From positions 1,984,001-2,048,000 of the forward strand of contig NZ_CP085051.1 in the NCBI RefSeq assembly GCF_020616335.1: DNA of 64,000 bases, written 5' to 3'. The notes below the pieces were generated by a model. It ran no database searches. It saw only the letters and a list, made by a program, of their open reading frames with translations, and was not told where the DNA came from. This stretch comes from Corynebacterium uberis. GTDB taxonomy: Bacteria > Actinomycetota > Actinomycetes > Mycobacteriales > Mycobacteriaceae. The stretch's first letter is position 1. Each line of letters starts with the position of its first letter. Below, piece after piece: positions 28,347 to 41,249 of this stretch. The position numbers and the translations under genes were made by a program.

Positions 28347-29456
28347 ATGACGATTGGCCGTGATGCCACGACTCGCCCAGGAAAGGTGACCATCTACGAT
28401 GTCGCTGACCTGGCCGGAGTCTCTCCCTCGACGGTTTCACGCGCGCTGAGTAAGCCGGGGCGGGTTAGCTACGCCACCGCTGAAAAGGTGCGTACGGCAG
28501 CAGCAGAATTGGGCTACAAGTCTAGGCTAGCCACGCTGCACGCGGCAGATGGCCTAGATCAGGCACCTACGGGCAACATCGCCATCGTCGTTGCAGATCT
28601 GCTCAATCCTTTTTTTCTGGAAATCGTCCGCGGGGCGGAGCACGCTGCCCGCGCCCAGGGCATCCAGGTGGTCATTGCCAACGTTGAGGAGCACGAGGAA
28701 CGCTCCCGCAAGGCCGTCGAAGCGCTGACGCGGCACGTTGATGGCGTGATGCTGGCGTCCTCGCGGCTGGCCAACCAGGACATTGAGAAGGTGGCACGCA
28801 CCATGCCGGCGGTGGTGATCAACCGGCCGGTTCCGGGTGTGCCCAGCGTCCTGGTGGATAACTACGAGGGCGTAATCAAAGCAGCCATCCACCTGGAGCA
28901 GCAGGGGGCACGCTCGATTACCTATCTGGCCGGTCCGGATCGCTCCTGGGCGGACGCTACCCGCTGGCGCGGGCTTCTCGACGCCGTCGGCTCACCGTCG
29001 GCCCCCCTCGGCGCGGCGGCAGCCACGTTCACCCGCTCCACGCAGATCCCCGCCGATCAGGCCCGCCGGCTCGCGCGGATGAACGTGCGCATGCACCGGG
29101 TCGTCGAGCCGACGGCGCTGGGCGGGCGCCGGGCGTTTCAGCGCTGGTGCCGGGAGCGCACCGACGCGGTGTTGTGCTTCAACGACCTGGTGGCGGTGGG
29201 CTTTATCCAGCAGGCCCGCGCCCACGGGATGCGGGTGCCCGAGGATGTGGCCGTCATCGGCTTTGATAACACGGAGGTGACCACCATAGTGACTCCCTCG
29301 CTGACCACCGTGGCCGCTCCGCTGCGTGCGGTGGGTCGGGTGGCGGCAGCCAACCTCATCGCGCTGATCATGGGCGTCAAGGAGCCGCCGGCGCGGCCGC
29401 GGGTGCTGCCCACGCGGTTGATTGTGCGGGAGTCTTCCGTGCGCGCGCTACGCTAG
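28347..29456 (+). CDS. LacI-family transcription regulator, probably of the glucuronide cluster
   Basis: 369 residues. The N-terminal LacI helix-turn-helix is clear (VTIYDVADLAGVSPSTVSRAL, residues 14-34), followed by a hinge and a periplasmic-binding-protein-like ligand domain (GNIAIVVADLLNPFFLEIVRG onward; late motif PEDVAVIGFDN). It lies 150 nt before uxaC on the same strand and is the first gene of the hexuronate cluster, so it is the likely local repressor, responding to a hexuronate or its derivative; this is inference. The ATG is preceded at 8 nt by a TATAAT box, suggesting leaderless expression. Confidence 0.85.
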   Translation: MTIGRDATTRPGKVTIYDVADLAGVSPSTVSRALSKPGRVSYATAEKVRTAAAELGYKSRLATLHAADGLDQAPTGNIAIVVADLLNPFFLEIVRGAEHAARAQGIQVVIANVEEHEERSRKAVEALTRHVDGVMLASSRLANQDIEKVARTMPAVVINRPVPGVPSVLVDNYEGVIKAAIHLEQQGARSITYLAGPDRSWADATRWRGLLDAVGSPSAPLGAAAATFTRSTQIPADQARRLARMNVRMHRVVEPTALGGRRAFQRWCRERTDAVLCFNDLVAVGFIQQARAHGMRVPEDVAVIGFDNTEVTTIVTPSLTTVAAPLRAVGRVAAANLIALIMGVKEPPARPRVLPTRLIVRESSVRALR

Positions 29457-29602
29457 CGGGGGGCGGCGCGGGGCGGGGCGTCGATAAGCGGGGCGGCTCG
29501 GGGGGAGATTGTGGTCACACCATTTGATTAACACGGCAAGTTTCGGGGGAAATTTTTGGCAACTTATTGCTCTGTGACCTAGTCGAACTTTTCAATGGTG
29601 AT

Positions 29603-31014
29603 ATGAGTTCATCACACGCAGCACACCCCGACCGGCTGCTGCCAGCCGACCCCGGCACCCGCGACATCGCGCGCCGCCTGCTGGCCAGCGTGGAAGACCT
29701 ACCCATCATCTCCCCCCACGGCCACCTCGACCCCGCAATGTTTAGCAGCAACGCGGCCTTCCCCAACCCCACCGCCCTGCTCATCAGCCCCGACCACTAC
29801 CTCACCCGAGTCCTGCACTCGGCTGGCGTGGACCTCGCTGACCTCGGCGTCGGCGGCCACGACTGCGACCCCCGCGCCGCCTGGCGGATCTTCTGCCACC
29901 ACTGGGACCTCTACGCGGGCACCGCCTCCGGGTACTGGCTAGAGCAAGAATTTGAACACGTCTTTGGCATCAACCCGGACCGACTATCGGTGCGCAGCGA
30001 TGAAGAAGCAGACGCCATCTATGACGAACTCACCGACCTGCTCGCCCAGCCGGACTTCCGGCCCCGCGAACTCGCCGAACGCTTCGGCCTCGAGGTCCTG
30101 GCCACCACCGACGATCCCCTCGACGACCTGGCCATCCACCGCGAACTCGCCGAAGACACCACCTTTAGCCCCCGCATCCTGCCCACCTTCCGGCCCGACG
30201 CCTACACCAAGGCCTACCTGCCGGACTTCGCCGCCAATGTCACCCGGCTGATCGACACCGCCGGCGACGGCGCCACCGGATACGCCGGCTACCTCAAGGC
30301 CCTGGCCAACCGCCGCCAGTACTTCATCGACCACGGCGCCGTCTCCTCCGACCACGGCACCCACAACGCGGACTCCACCCCGCTGGACCCCGCCGACGCC
30401 CAAGCCATCCTGGACAAGGCACTGCGCGGCGAAGCCACCCGCGCCGAAGCCGCCGCCTTTGAAGCCAACATGACCTACCGCTTCGCGGAGATGGCCCAAG
30501 ACGACCACCTAGTCATGACCATCCACCCCGGGGTCTACCGCAACCACTCCACCAGCGCATTTGATGCCTTCGGGGCGGATACCGGCCACGACATCCCCTT
30601 CCGGATGGACTACACCAACGGCCTGCAGCCCCTGCTCAGCGCCTTCGGCGAAAACCCCGACTTCCACTTCGTCATGTTCACCATCGACGAGACGGTCTTC
30701 TCCCGCGAACTGGCCCCCCTGGCCGGCTACTACCCGGCCGCCTACCTCGGCGCGCCCTGGTGGTTCATCGACGAAATCGACGCCATGAACCGCTTCCGCC
30801 AGGCCAGCACCGGCACCGCCGGCTTCAGCCGCTACTCCGGATTCATCGATGACACGCGCGCCTACTGCTCCATCCCGGCGCGCCACAACACCTCCCGGCG
30901 CGTGGAGGCCAACTACCTCGCCCGGCTCGTCGCCGAGCACCGCATCACCGAAGACCGCGCCGCAGACATCATCGTCGACCTGATCGACGCCTCTCCCCGA
31001 AGGGTGTTCAAGCT

Positions 31015-31018
<4 letters not shown>
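29603..31018 (+). CDS. uxaC: Glucuronate isomerase
   Basis: 471 residues from ATG 29603, the common length for UxaC. The metal-site motif ISPHGHLDP lies near residue 37; later family-typical segments include the FRMDYTNGLQPLL region and the C-terminal RLVAEHRITEDRAADIIVDLI. It converts D-glucuronate to D-fructuronate (and galacturonate to tagaturonate) in the cytoplasm. It starts the catabolic operon; its stop overlaps the start of the fructuronate reductase gene by 4 nt (ATGA). Confidence 0.92.
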
Positions 31019-34382
<3,364 letters not shown>

Positions 34383-34399
34383 TACCCGCTAGGTCAGCG

Positions 34400-34431
34400 C
34401 TAGCCCCTTCTCCCCTGCGCCTAGGGGCTAG
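34400..34431. other. Inverted repeat between uidA and the transporter genes
   Basis: CTAGCCCC (34400-34407) and GGGGCTAG (34424-34431) form a perfect 8-bp stem with a 16-nt loop. No T run follows on the plus strand, so it may be an mRNA-stabilising or attenuating hairpin rather than a full terminator. Confidence 0.55.
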
Positions 34432-34465
34432 TCTCCCCGTCCCGTTTCCTTAACCAGGAGCCACC

Positions 34466-36586
34466 GTGACCACCACTACCAGCGCATCCGCCTCCCCGCG
34501 CCTGAACGCGGGCAAGATGCCCTCCCACCGCGTCTTGTCCTATGCCCTAGGCGATGCGGCCAACAACCTCTCCTTCATGATGACCTCCATGTTCCTGCTG
34601 GTCTACATGACGGAGATCGCCGGAATTAGCGCCGCCACCGCCGGCGCGATCTATGGCATCACCAAATTCTGGGCGGGAGCCTCTGACCTCATCGCAGGCC
34701 AGACGGTGGATCGCTTTGATACCCGGTGGGGGCGGCTGCGCCCCTGGGTGCTGTTCGGATCCCTGCCGCTGGCAGTGTGCTTTGTGCTGCTGTTTAGCGT
34801 CCCGGCGGGCTTAAGCCCGGCGCTGACCGTGGCCTGGGTGTTCCTCTTCGACGCCCTGTTCCAGCTGGGCTACTCCTTTGTCAACATCCCCTACGGCTCG
34901 CTGGCCGCCTCGATGACACAGGACCCGGTGGACCGCTCCAAGCTCGCCGGCGCGCGCGCCATTGCGGGTGCGGTCACGGGCGTGGCGTTGAGCTTTGCCA
35001 TCGCGCCGCAGTTCCGGGACACCGCCGTCGACGGCATCCGGCTGAAGTTCACCCTGACCTGCGCGGGCCTGGCCCTATTGGCCGTGGTGTTCTACCTGAT
35101 CTGCTTCCTCAACTCTCGGGAGACCGTGCAGCGCCCGGAGGGCAAGATCTCCTTCCGCGCCACGTTCCGGATGCTGCGCAGCAACCGGCCGCTGCTCATG
35201 CTGTGCCTGGCTGCCTTCTTCCTGCTGGGCGCCATGTTCACCATGAACGCGGTGAGCATGTACTACGCCACCTATGTGCTGGGCAGCGCGTCCTACTACG
35301 TGTGGCTGATGCTCGCGCAGACGGTCGGCGGCGTGCTGGCCGCGTCCCTGACCGCCATGGTCACGGCGCGGTTGGGCAAGCGCAATGGCTACATGACCTT
35401 TGGCATGTGCGCCGTCATCGCCTATGTGGGCATCTTCTTCATCCCGGCGGGCAACCTGCCCATCGCCATTGCGGTGTGGTTCCTGTTCGGCATGGGCTCG
35501 GGCGGCACCAACGCCTTGATGTTCTCCATGCAGGCGGACACCGTGGACTACGGCGAGTGGCGCTCGGGCATCCGGTCTGAGGGCGGGTCCTATTCCATCC
35601 TTTCCTTCATCCGCAAGGTGGGCCAGGGCGTCGGCGGCTGGGCCGGGGCGGCAATCATCAGCATGTTTGGCTACGTGGCCAAGGCGCCCGTGCAAACCGA
35701 CCACGCGCTTTTGGGCATCCGTATTGCCACGGGGCTAGTGCCGGCGGCGCTGGGCGGCTGCGCTGTGCTGGTGGCCATCGGCTACAACCTCACCGCGTCA
35801 GTGCACGCGCGGGCGGTCGCGGAGCTTCACGAGCGGCGCACCCAGGACGCGGTGGCACAGACCAAGGGCGTGGACACCGAGCGGGTGCGGGTCACCGCGC
35901 AGGGCAACCGCAACACGCTGCTGTCTCGCCTGGACCAGCCGCACCCGCCGATTGTCACGCTGTTCGGCCTGCGCGGTTCGGGCGCCACGGACATCGGCCC
36001 GGCGCTGGCGCAGCGGCTCGGCGTGCCCTACATCCCGCAGGCGTTTAGCTCCGATGAGCTTGTCGACGCCCCCGACATCGCCGGCACCGCGGTGCTCACC
36101 GACTCCGGCTTCGACCGGTGGTTGCGCCGAATGTCCCTGTCCTCTACGGACTCGGACCTGGCCAACGCCTCGAACCTGACGGCCAACCGCAAGATGGCCA
36201 ATGAGAACACCCTCAACGTGCTCCAGTCCGTCGACGGCGGCGCGGTCATCATGGGCCGCAACAGCGCCCTGGTGCTGGGCCGGGTGGTCGGTGCGCTGCA
36301 CGTGCGCATCGTCTCACCGCTGAAGAAGCGCGTGGAACGCGTCGAAGAGCTCACCGGTCTGCCGCGTGATGCCGCACGCGAACAGTGCTACACCGAGGAC
36401 CGCCTGCGTGCAGAAATGGCCCGGTCCCTCTACCAATGGAACCCCAACGACGACGAGTACTACGACCTAGTGCTCAATTCCGGATCCCTGTCCGCCGAGC
36501 AGATCGTGGACATCATCGCGGAGACCTACAAGGACAAATACCCGGCGTACACGTCGGAGAAGATGCGCGCGGAGGCCGCACAATGA
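34466..36586 (+). CDS. GPH-family glucuronide transporter fused to a cytidylate-kinase-like domain
   Basis: 706 residues. Residues 1-455 form a 12-segment glycoside-pentoside-hexuronide:cation symporter (LSYALGDAANNLSFMMTSMF start, AGQTVDRFDTRWGRLRPW loop, and VDYGEWRSGIRSEG later), as in UidB. After a linker, residues about 493-690 resemble the cytidylate-kinase-like family (Cytidylate_kin2): VTLFGLRGSGATDIGPALAQRLG, then GRNSALVLGRVVGALHVRIV and the Arg-rich RVERVEELTGLPRDAAREQ lid. In the P-loop the usual Lys position reads Ala/Thr, so phosphotransfer is doubtful and nucleotide or ligand sensing more likely. It starts with GTG behind a CCAGGAG box and its stop overlaps the next transporter gene. 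Confidence 0.82.
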   Translation: MTTTTSASASPRLNAGKMPSHRVLSYALGDAANNLSFMMTSMFLLVYMTEIAGISAATAGAIYGITKFWAGASDLIAGQTVDRFDTRWGRLRPWVLFGSLPLAVCFVLLFSVPAGLSPALTVAWVFLFDALFQLGYSFVNIPYGSLAASMTQDPVDRSKLAGARAIAGAVTGVALSFAIAPQFRDTAVDGIRLKFTLTCAGLALLAVVFYLICFLNSRETVQRPEGKISFRATFRMLRSNRPLLMLCLAAFFLLGAMFTMNAVSMYYATYVLGSASYYVWLMLAQTVGGVLAASLTAMVTARLGKRNGYMTFGMCAVIAYVGIFFIPAGNLPIAIAVWFLFGMGSGGTNALMFSMQADTVDYGEWRSGIRSEGGSYSILSFIRKVGQGVGGWAGAAIISMFGYVAKAPVQTDHALLGIRIATGLVPAALGGCAVLVAIGYNLTASVHARAVAELHERRTQDAVAQTKGVDTERVRVTAQGNRNTLLSRLDQPHPPIVTLFGLRGSGATDIGPALAQRLGVPYIPQAFSSDELVDAPDIAGTAVLTDSGFDRWLRRMSLSSTDSDLANASNLTANRKMANENTLNVLQSVDGGAVIMGRNSALVLGRVVGALHVRIVSPLKKRVERVEELTGLPRDAAREQCYTEDRLRAEMARSLYQWNPNDDEYYDLVLNSGSLSAEQIVDIIAETYKDKYPAYTSEKMRAEAAQ

Positions 36587-38034
36587 CCACTACAACAACC
36601 CCCACGCACGGCGTAGGCAACCTGGCGCTCAAGCGCGTCATCGGCTACGGCTTCGGCGACGCGGGCTGCAACATCGCTTTCCAAATGACCGGCCTATTCC
36701 TGCTGGTCTACTACACGGACGTGGTGGGGCTTGATCCTCGCCACTCCTCCATGATCTTCATCTTCATCAAGGTCTGGGACGCTTTTGCGGATATCTTTGC
36801 CGGCCGGCTGGTGGACTCCACCATGACCAAGTGGGGCAAGTTCCGCCCCTTCCTGCTGTGGTACTCGGTGCCGCTGCTGGCCTCCAACCTGCTGTGCTTC
36901 TGGATCCCGGTCACTGACTACACCATGAAGGTGATCTGGGCGACCGTGTCCTACGCGTTGCTCGGCCTGCTCTACTCCCTGGTCAACATCCCGTTCGGCT
37001 CCCTGGCCGGGGCGATGAGCCAGGACCCCCAGGACCGTTCACGGATGTCCGCCGCCCGCATGGTCGGCTCCGGATTTACCATCCTGGTACTCGGCGTCTT
37101 GCTGGCCCCGCAGATCAAGGCCGCGGCCAACCTGCAGCGGACCTTCCTGTTCACCGCGATCGTCTTCCTGGTGGTAGGCACGGTGTTCTTTGCCATCACG
37201 TTTATCACCGCGAAGGAGCGCGTGGTCCGGGAGGTCGAGCGGGTCTCCCTGCGCGACACCTTGGACACGGTGCGCCGCAACGGCCCGCTGCTGCGGCTGT
37301 GCGCCTCCTCCTTCTTCTACCTCACCGGCCAAAACGTGGTCTCCGCGATGGGCATCTACATTGGCCTGGACCTGCTGGGCCAGTTCACGGACGGCAACTG
37401 GGCCCCCACCGTGGTCACCATCATCACCACCGGCGCGGTGCTCTACATGGGCCCCTTCGGCCCGGCGATCACCCGCTACCTGGGCAAGAAGCGCGGCTTT
37501 ATCATCGCCGCCCTGTTCACGGTGGCCGGGATGATCATCTTCTGGCTGGGCACCTCGCACCTGGCCAACCTGTGGCTGGCGCTGGTGGGCCTGTTCATCG
37601 CGGGTGCGGGCATGGCTGTGCTCAACACCATGACCTGGGCCCTGGAGGCGGACACCGTGGAGTACGGGGAACTGCAGACCGGCATCCGCACCGAGGGCGC
37701 CACGTATGCGGCGTTCTCCTTCACCCGCAAGGTGGGCCAGGGCGTCGGTATGGCGCTGGCAGGCGCGGTGCTGTCCCTGGCCGGGTATGTCGCCCGTGAC
37801 GGCGGCGGGCACATGACGCAGGCCAATGAGGTGCTGGCGTCCATGGGCCTGTGGCTGGCGATCTTCGCGGGCGGCTGCTTCTTGGCGGCCTGCTTGATCA
37901 TGATGTCCTACCCGCTGACGGAGGAGCGTTTCCAGGAGGTCATGGCGGCGATCGCGGAGAAGCGGGCCAAGTTCGGTTCGATCTCGGGCCACGCCGATTC
38001 CTTGGAGGCGCCCACGTCCACCCCCACCCCCTAG
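36583..38034 (+). CDS. GPH-family sugar transporter, second copy without extra domain
   Basis: 483 residues with 12 membrane segments and the GPH signature regions (VIGYGFGDAGCNIAFQMTGL; AGRLVDSTMTKWGKFRPFLLW; ADTVEYGELQTGIRTEG). It is paralogous to the preceding gene's transporter part but ends after the membrane domain, with a short tail. The ATG at 36583 overlaps the upstream stop (ATGA). Two GPH transporters side by side may handle different conjugates, for example alkyl/aryl glucuronides against free hexuronates, or work as a pair as described for GusB/GusC. Confidence 0.85.
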   Translation: MTTTTTPTHGVGNLALKRVIGYGFGDAGCNIAFQMTGLFLLVYYTDVVGLDPRHSSMIFIFIKVWDAFADIFAGRLVDSTMTKWGKFRPFLLWYSVPLLASNLLCFWIPVTDYTMKVIWATVSYALLGLLYSLVNIPFGSLAGAMSQDPQDRSRMSAARMVGSGFTILVLGVLLAPQIKAAANLQRTFLFTAIVFLVVGTVFFAITFITAKERVVREVERVSLRDTLDTVRRNGPLLRLCASSFFYLTGQNVVSAMGIYIGLDLLGQFTDGNWAPTVVTIITTGAVLYMGPFGPAITRYLGKKRGFIIAALFTVAGMIIFWLGTSHLANLWLALVGLFIAGAGMAVLNTMTWALEADTVEYGELQTGIRTEGATYAAFSFTRKVGQGVGMALAGAVLSLAGYVARDGGGHMTQANEVLASMGLWLAIFAGGCFLAACLIMMSYPLTEERFQEVMAAIAEKRAKFGSISGHADSLEAPTSTPTP

Positions 38035-38101
38035 TATTGGTACTATCAAACCGGTGGGGCGGGATCGCCCCACCACGCACACTTTTCAGGAGAGTCTCAC
38101 A

Positions 38102-39337
38102 ATGAGCAGCACAATCACCAAGGCAGAAGTATTCGTCTTCTCCACCTCCCGCAACTTTGTCACCCTGCAAATCACTACTGACGACGGCGTCGTCGGCGTG
38201 GGCGACGCCACCCTCAACGGCCGCGAACTCGCCGTCGCCGCCTACCTCAAGGAGCACGTCTGCCAGCTGCTGGTTGGCCGCGACGCCAAGAACATCGAAG
38301 ACACCTGGCAGTTCCTCTACCGCTCCTGCTACTGGCGCCGCGGTCCGGTAACCATGGCCGCCATCGCCGCGGTGGACATGGCCCTGTGGGACATCCTGGG
38401 CAAGATGGCCAACATGCCGGTCTACCAGCTGCTCGGCGGGGCCTGCCGCACCGGCGCCCGCGCCTACGGCCACGCCTCCGGCACCGACCTGGAGAGCCTG
38501 TTCGATTCCATCCGCTACGAGATGGACCTGGGCTACACCATGATCCGCGTGCAAACCTCCGTGCCGGGCATCGACAAGCTCTACGGCGTTGCCGCCCAGG
38601 AGCAGTCCTCCGGCCAGCGCTATGACTTCGAGCCGGCCAACCGGGGCGACTGGCCGGTCGAGGAAGACTGGGATTCCGCCGCCTACATGCGCCACGTGCC
38701 CGGCGTCTTTGAGGCCGTGCGCAACGAGTTCGGACCGGAGCTGCCGCTGCTGCACGACGGCCACAACCGCCTGACCCCCCGCGAGGCGGCCCGCTTTGCC
38801 AAGGACCTTGAGCCCTACGACCTGTTCTGGCTCGAAGATGTCACCCTCGGCGAGAACCAGGAGAACCTGCGCATCATCCGCGAGCACTCCACCACGCCGC
38901 TGGCCATCGGCGAGGTATTCAACTCGGTCTATGACATCAAGGACCTCATTGACAACCAGCTCATCGACTACGTGCGCTGCGCCACCACGCACTTCGGCGG
39001 CATCTCGCCGCTGAAGAAGGTCATGGCCCAGGCCGAGCCGTACCAGATCAAGTCCGGCTTCCACGGCCCCACGGACGTCTCCCCCATCGGCTTCGCTGCC
39101 GAGCTGCACCTGGACATCAGCATCCACAACTACGGCGCCCAGGAGTACATGACGCACTCCAAGGAGACCCTGGAGGTCTTTGAGACGTCCATGACCTTTG
39201 AAAACGGCCTGCTGCACCCGGGCAATAACCCGGGCCTGGGCGTGACCTTCCACCCGGAGATCGCGGAAAAGTTCCCCTACGAGCAGGCCTACCTGCCCTA
39301 CAACCGCCTGGCAGACGGCACCGTACACAACTGGTAA
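38102..39337 (+). CDS. manD: D-mannonate dehydratase, enolase superfamily (ManD/RspA type)
   Basis: 411 residues from ATG 38102 with a GGAGAG box upstream. Enolase-superfamily layout: N-terminal capping domain (KAEVFVFSTSRNFVTLQI) and a barrel with the active-site loop YGHASGTDLE, Asp in LLHDGHNRLT, Glu in LFWLEDVT and GEVFNS, and the His of SGFHGPTDVSP. These fit ManD proteins that dehydrate D-mannonate to 2-keto-3-deoxygluconate. The ManD family varies in activity, but the glucuronate operon supports mannonate as substrate here. No KDG kinase or aldolase gene is in the window. Confidence 0.88.
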   Translation: MSSTITKAEVFVFSTSRNFVTLQITTDDGVVGVGDATLNGRELAVAAYLKEHVCQLLVGRDAKNIEDTWQFLYRSCYWRRGPVTMAAIAAVDMALWDILGKMANMPVYQLLGGACRTGARAYGHASGTDLESLFDSIRYEMDLGYTMIRVQTSVPGIDKLYGVAAQEQSSGQRYDFEPANRGDWPVEEDWDSAAYMRHVPGVFEAVRNEFGPELPLLHDGHNRLTPREAARFAKDLEPYDLFWLEDVTLGENQENLRIIREHSTTPLAIGEVFNSVYDIKDLIDNQLIDYVRCATTHFGGISPLKKVMAQAEPYQIKSGFHGPTDVSPIGFAAELHLDISIHNYGAQEYMTHSKETLEVFETSMTFENGLLHPGNNPGLGVTFHPEIAEKFPYEQAYLPYNRLADGTVHNW

Positions 39338-39354
39338 GAGGAGTGCTACAGCAC

Positions 39355-39867
39355 GTGACACAGTCAACATCCGCACCCCGCGTGGTGGTCATGGGTGTTT
39401 CCGGTGCGGGCAAGACCACCATCGGAACCCTCCTGGCCGAGCGCCTCGGCGTGAGCTATCGCGATGGTGATGATCTCCACCCCCAGGCCAACATCGACAA
39501 GATGGCCTCCGGCCAGCCGCTCAATGATGAGGACCGGTGGCCCTGGCTCAAAGAGGTTGGCCAGTGGTTAGCCCAGGCCCATGACGGCGGGGTCATCGGT
39601 TGCAGCGCCCTCAAGCGCAGCTACCGGGACCTCATCCGGCAGGCCTGCCCCGACGTGGAGTTCGTCCACGTCCACGGCGACGTCGACGTGCTGGCCTCCC
39701 GGATGGACCAGCGCGAGGGGCACTTCATGCCCTCCAGCCTGCTCGAGTCCCAGCTGGCTACCCTCGAGCCGCTCGGCAGCGACGAGGCGGGCGCGGTGTT
39801 TGACATCGCCGCCCCCGCGGACGCTGTGGCGGATAAAGCAGCTGCGTGGGTGGCCTCCCGCGCCTAA
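39355..39867 (+). CDS. gntK: Gluconokinase
   Basis: 170 residues from GTG 39355; an earlier in-frame GTG at 39343 is too close to the AAGAGGA box. Walker A GVSGAGKTT (14-22), then DGDDLHPQANIDKMASGQPLNDEDRWPWL and SCALKRSYRD-type segments (here GCSALKRSYRDLIR), characteristic of bacterial thermoresistant gluconokinases. It phosphorylates gluconate to 6-phosphogluconate. Its place directly after manD suggests co-expression with glucuronate catabolism; gntK is also a known target of GntR1, whose gene lies at the right end of the window. Confidence 0.92.
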   Translation: MTQSTSAPRVVVMGVSGAGKTTIGTLLAERLGVSYRDGDDLHPQANIDKMASGQPLNDEDRWPWLKEVGQWLAQAHDGGVIGCSALKRSYRDLIRQACPDVEFVHVHGDVDVLASRMDQREGHFMPSSLLESQLATLEPLGSDEAGAVFDIAAPADAVADKAAAWVASRA

Positions 39868-39878
39868 GATAATGGGGC

Positions 39879-40430
39879 ATGACCAGTCTTATCGTCGTTG
39901 ACGTTCAGAATGATTTTTGCCCCGGAGGCGCGCTTGCCACCGCCGACGGCGACCGGGTGGCCGCCGGCCTGGCGCAGCTGCTCGCCGGCCCCCACCCCTA
40001 CCGCCACCTCATAGCCACCCAGGATTGGCACATTGATCCCGGCTCTCACTTCAGTGAGCAGCCGGATTTTGTTGATTCTTGGCCCGTCCACTGCCGGGCA
40101 GACTCCGCGGGCGCCCAGTTCCACCCCGCGCTCGCCGACGCCGCCTTCGACGCCGTGTTCCGCAAGGGCCAATACACCGCCGCCTACAGCGGTTTTGAGG
40201 GCACGGAGGCCACCGGCCTGTCCTTGGAGCGCTGGCTGCGCGATCAGGACGTCACGCGTATCGACGTCGCCGGCATAGCCACCGACTTCTGCGTCCGCGC
40301 CACCGTCCTCGACGCCCTGTCAGCCGGCTTCGAGGTGCGCGTGCTCACCGACTTAGTCTCCGCCGTTGCCCCGGACTCAGGGGCGCGGGCACTCGAAGAG
40401 ATGCAGGCTGCCGGCGCGCAGCTGGTCTAG
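39879..40430 (+). CDS. pncA: Nicotinamidase / pyrazinamidase
   Basis: 183 residues. Catalytic triad Asp8, Lys96, Cys138 and metal ligands Asp49, His51, His57, His71 fall at exactly the numbers of M. tuberculosis PncA. It deamidates nicotinamide to nicotinate for NAD salvage (and would activate pyrazinamide); pncB at 53176-54528 uses the product. There is no ribosome binding site; TAAGAT ends 8 nt before the ATG, so the mRNA is probably leaderless. Its 3' end overlaps the convergent lipoprotein gene by 54 nt. Confidence 0.95.
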   Translation: MTSLIVVDVQNDFCPGGALATADGDRVAAGLAQLLAGPHPYRHLIATQDWHIDPGSHFSEQPDFVDSWPVHCRADSAGAQFHPALADAAFDAVFRKGQYTAAYSGFEGTEATGLSLERWLRDQDVTRIDVAGIATDFCVRATVLDALSAGFEVRVLTDLVSAVAPDSGARALEEMQAAGAQLV

Positions 40431-41249
40431 CCTTTCGGCCATGGTGCTCAGCATCGCGGTCGCCGACTCAAAGGTGCCGTCCTCGGCTTTGGCCAGCACC
40501 GCGATACCCACCGGCGCGCACTGCGCCCCACGGTCGATATAGCCCAGCTGGCGCACCAGGTAGGCGCCGGACTCATCCGGGCCCCACCCGCCCTTGAAGC
40601 GGGCCTCGGGCAGCCGACCCAGCCCCCACGACTGCTCGGGCACGATGGCGCCCATCGCCGCAGTCACTGGGCCGGAGCCATCAAGCTGCGGCAGCACGGA
40701 GGCAAAACGCGCCTGCTGTGCCACCGACCACTGCGTCTGGCCGAAGGCGGAAAACGGGGGGCGGACGGTGCGGGTTTGGGCGCTCGGTTGGGGGCCGGGG
40801 GCGTCGGCAAGCACCGCGGTGGTGGCGCGGCCCGCCTGCTCGGGGGTGCCCAGGGCGGACCACAGTGCCGCGGCGGCGTCATTATCAGAAGCGGTGATCG
40901 CCCGCCGGACGGTCGCAGCATCGCCCACCCCGGCGCGCAGGGCGGCGATGGCCACCGGGACCTTCATGGTCGACCACCCCGGGGCGGGATCCTGAAACCC
41001 CGCCGCGAGCTCCTGGCCTGGGGAAAAGACCGCCACCCCGGCGGTTCCGGGCAGCCCCGCAACCACCTCATCCAGGGAAGAAACGGGCGCCGCCGACGGA
41101 TGGGGCGCCGGCACCGTGGGCGCCGGGACGGCAGACGGGTGCGACGAATCCGCCGGCGCGGAGCCGGGACGATCAATAGTGCAGCCGCCCACGGCAACCG
41201 CGCAGCCAACGGCCAGCAGGCCCAAGACGATTCGGCGACACACCATCAT
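40377..41249 (-). CDS. Beta-lactamase-fold serine hydrolase lipoprotein
   Basis: 290 residues from ATG 41249, which overlaps the preceding stop (ATGA). Lipobox VGGC follows a hydrophobic signal (MMVCRRIVLGLLAVGCAVAV). A Pro/Ala/Ser-rich stretch leads to a class A beta-lactamase-like domain: SxxK in GWSTMKVP, an SDN-type motif in ASDNDAAAAL, and FKGGWG where KTG is expected. The Omega-loop Glu of true class A beta-lactamases is not obvious, so it is more likely a penicillin-binding-like or esterase protein of the cell wall than a resistance enzyme. The convergent overlap with pncA covers the last 18 codons. Confidence 0.7.
   Translation of the reverse strand: MMVCRRIVLGLLAVGCAVAVGGCTIDRPGSAPADSSHPSAVPAPTVPAPHPSAAPVSSLDEVVAGLPGTAGVAVFSPGQELAAGFQDPAPGWSTMKVPVAIAALRAGVGDAATVRRAITASDNDAAAALWSALGTPEQAGRATTAVLADAPGPQPSAQTRTVRPPFSAFGQTQWSVAQQARFASVLPQLDGSGPVTAAMGAIVPEQSWGLGRLPEARFKGGWGPDESGAYLVRQLGYIDRGAQCAPVGIAVLAKAEDGTFESATAMLSTMAERLDQLRAGSLHLFECPRP

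Noticed and set aside
40377..41249. True class A beta-lactamase (resistance gene)
   Set aside because: SxxK and SDN motifs are present, but KTG is KGG and the catalytic Omega-loop Glu is not evident; a wall-associated hydrolase is more likely.
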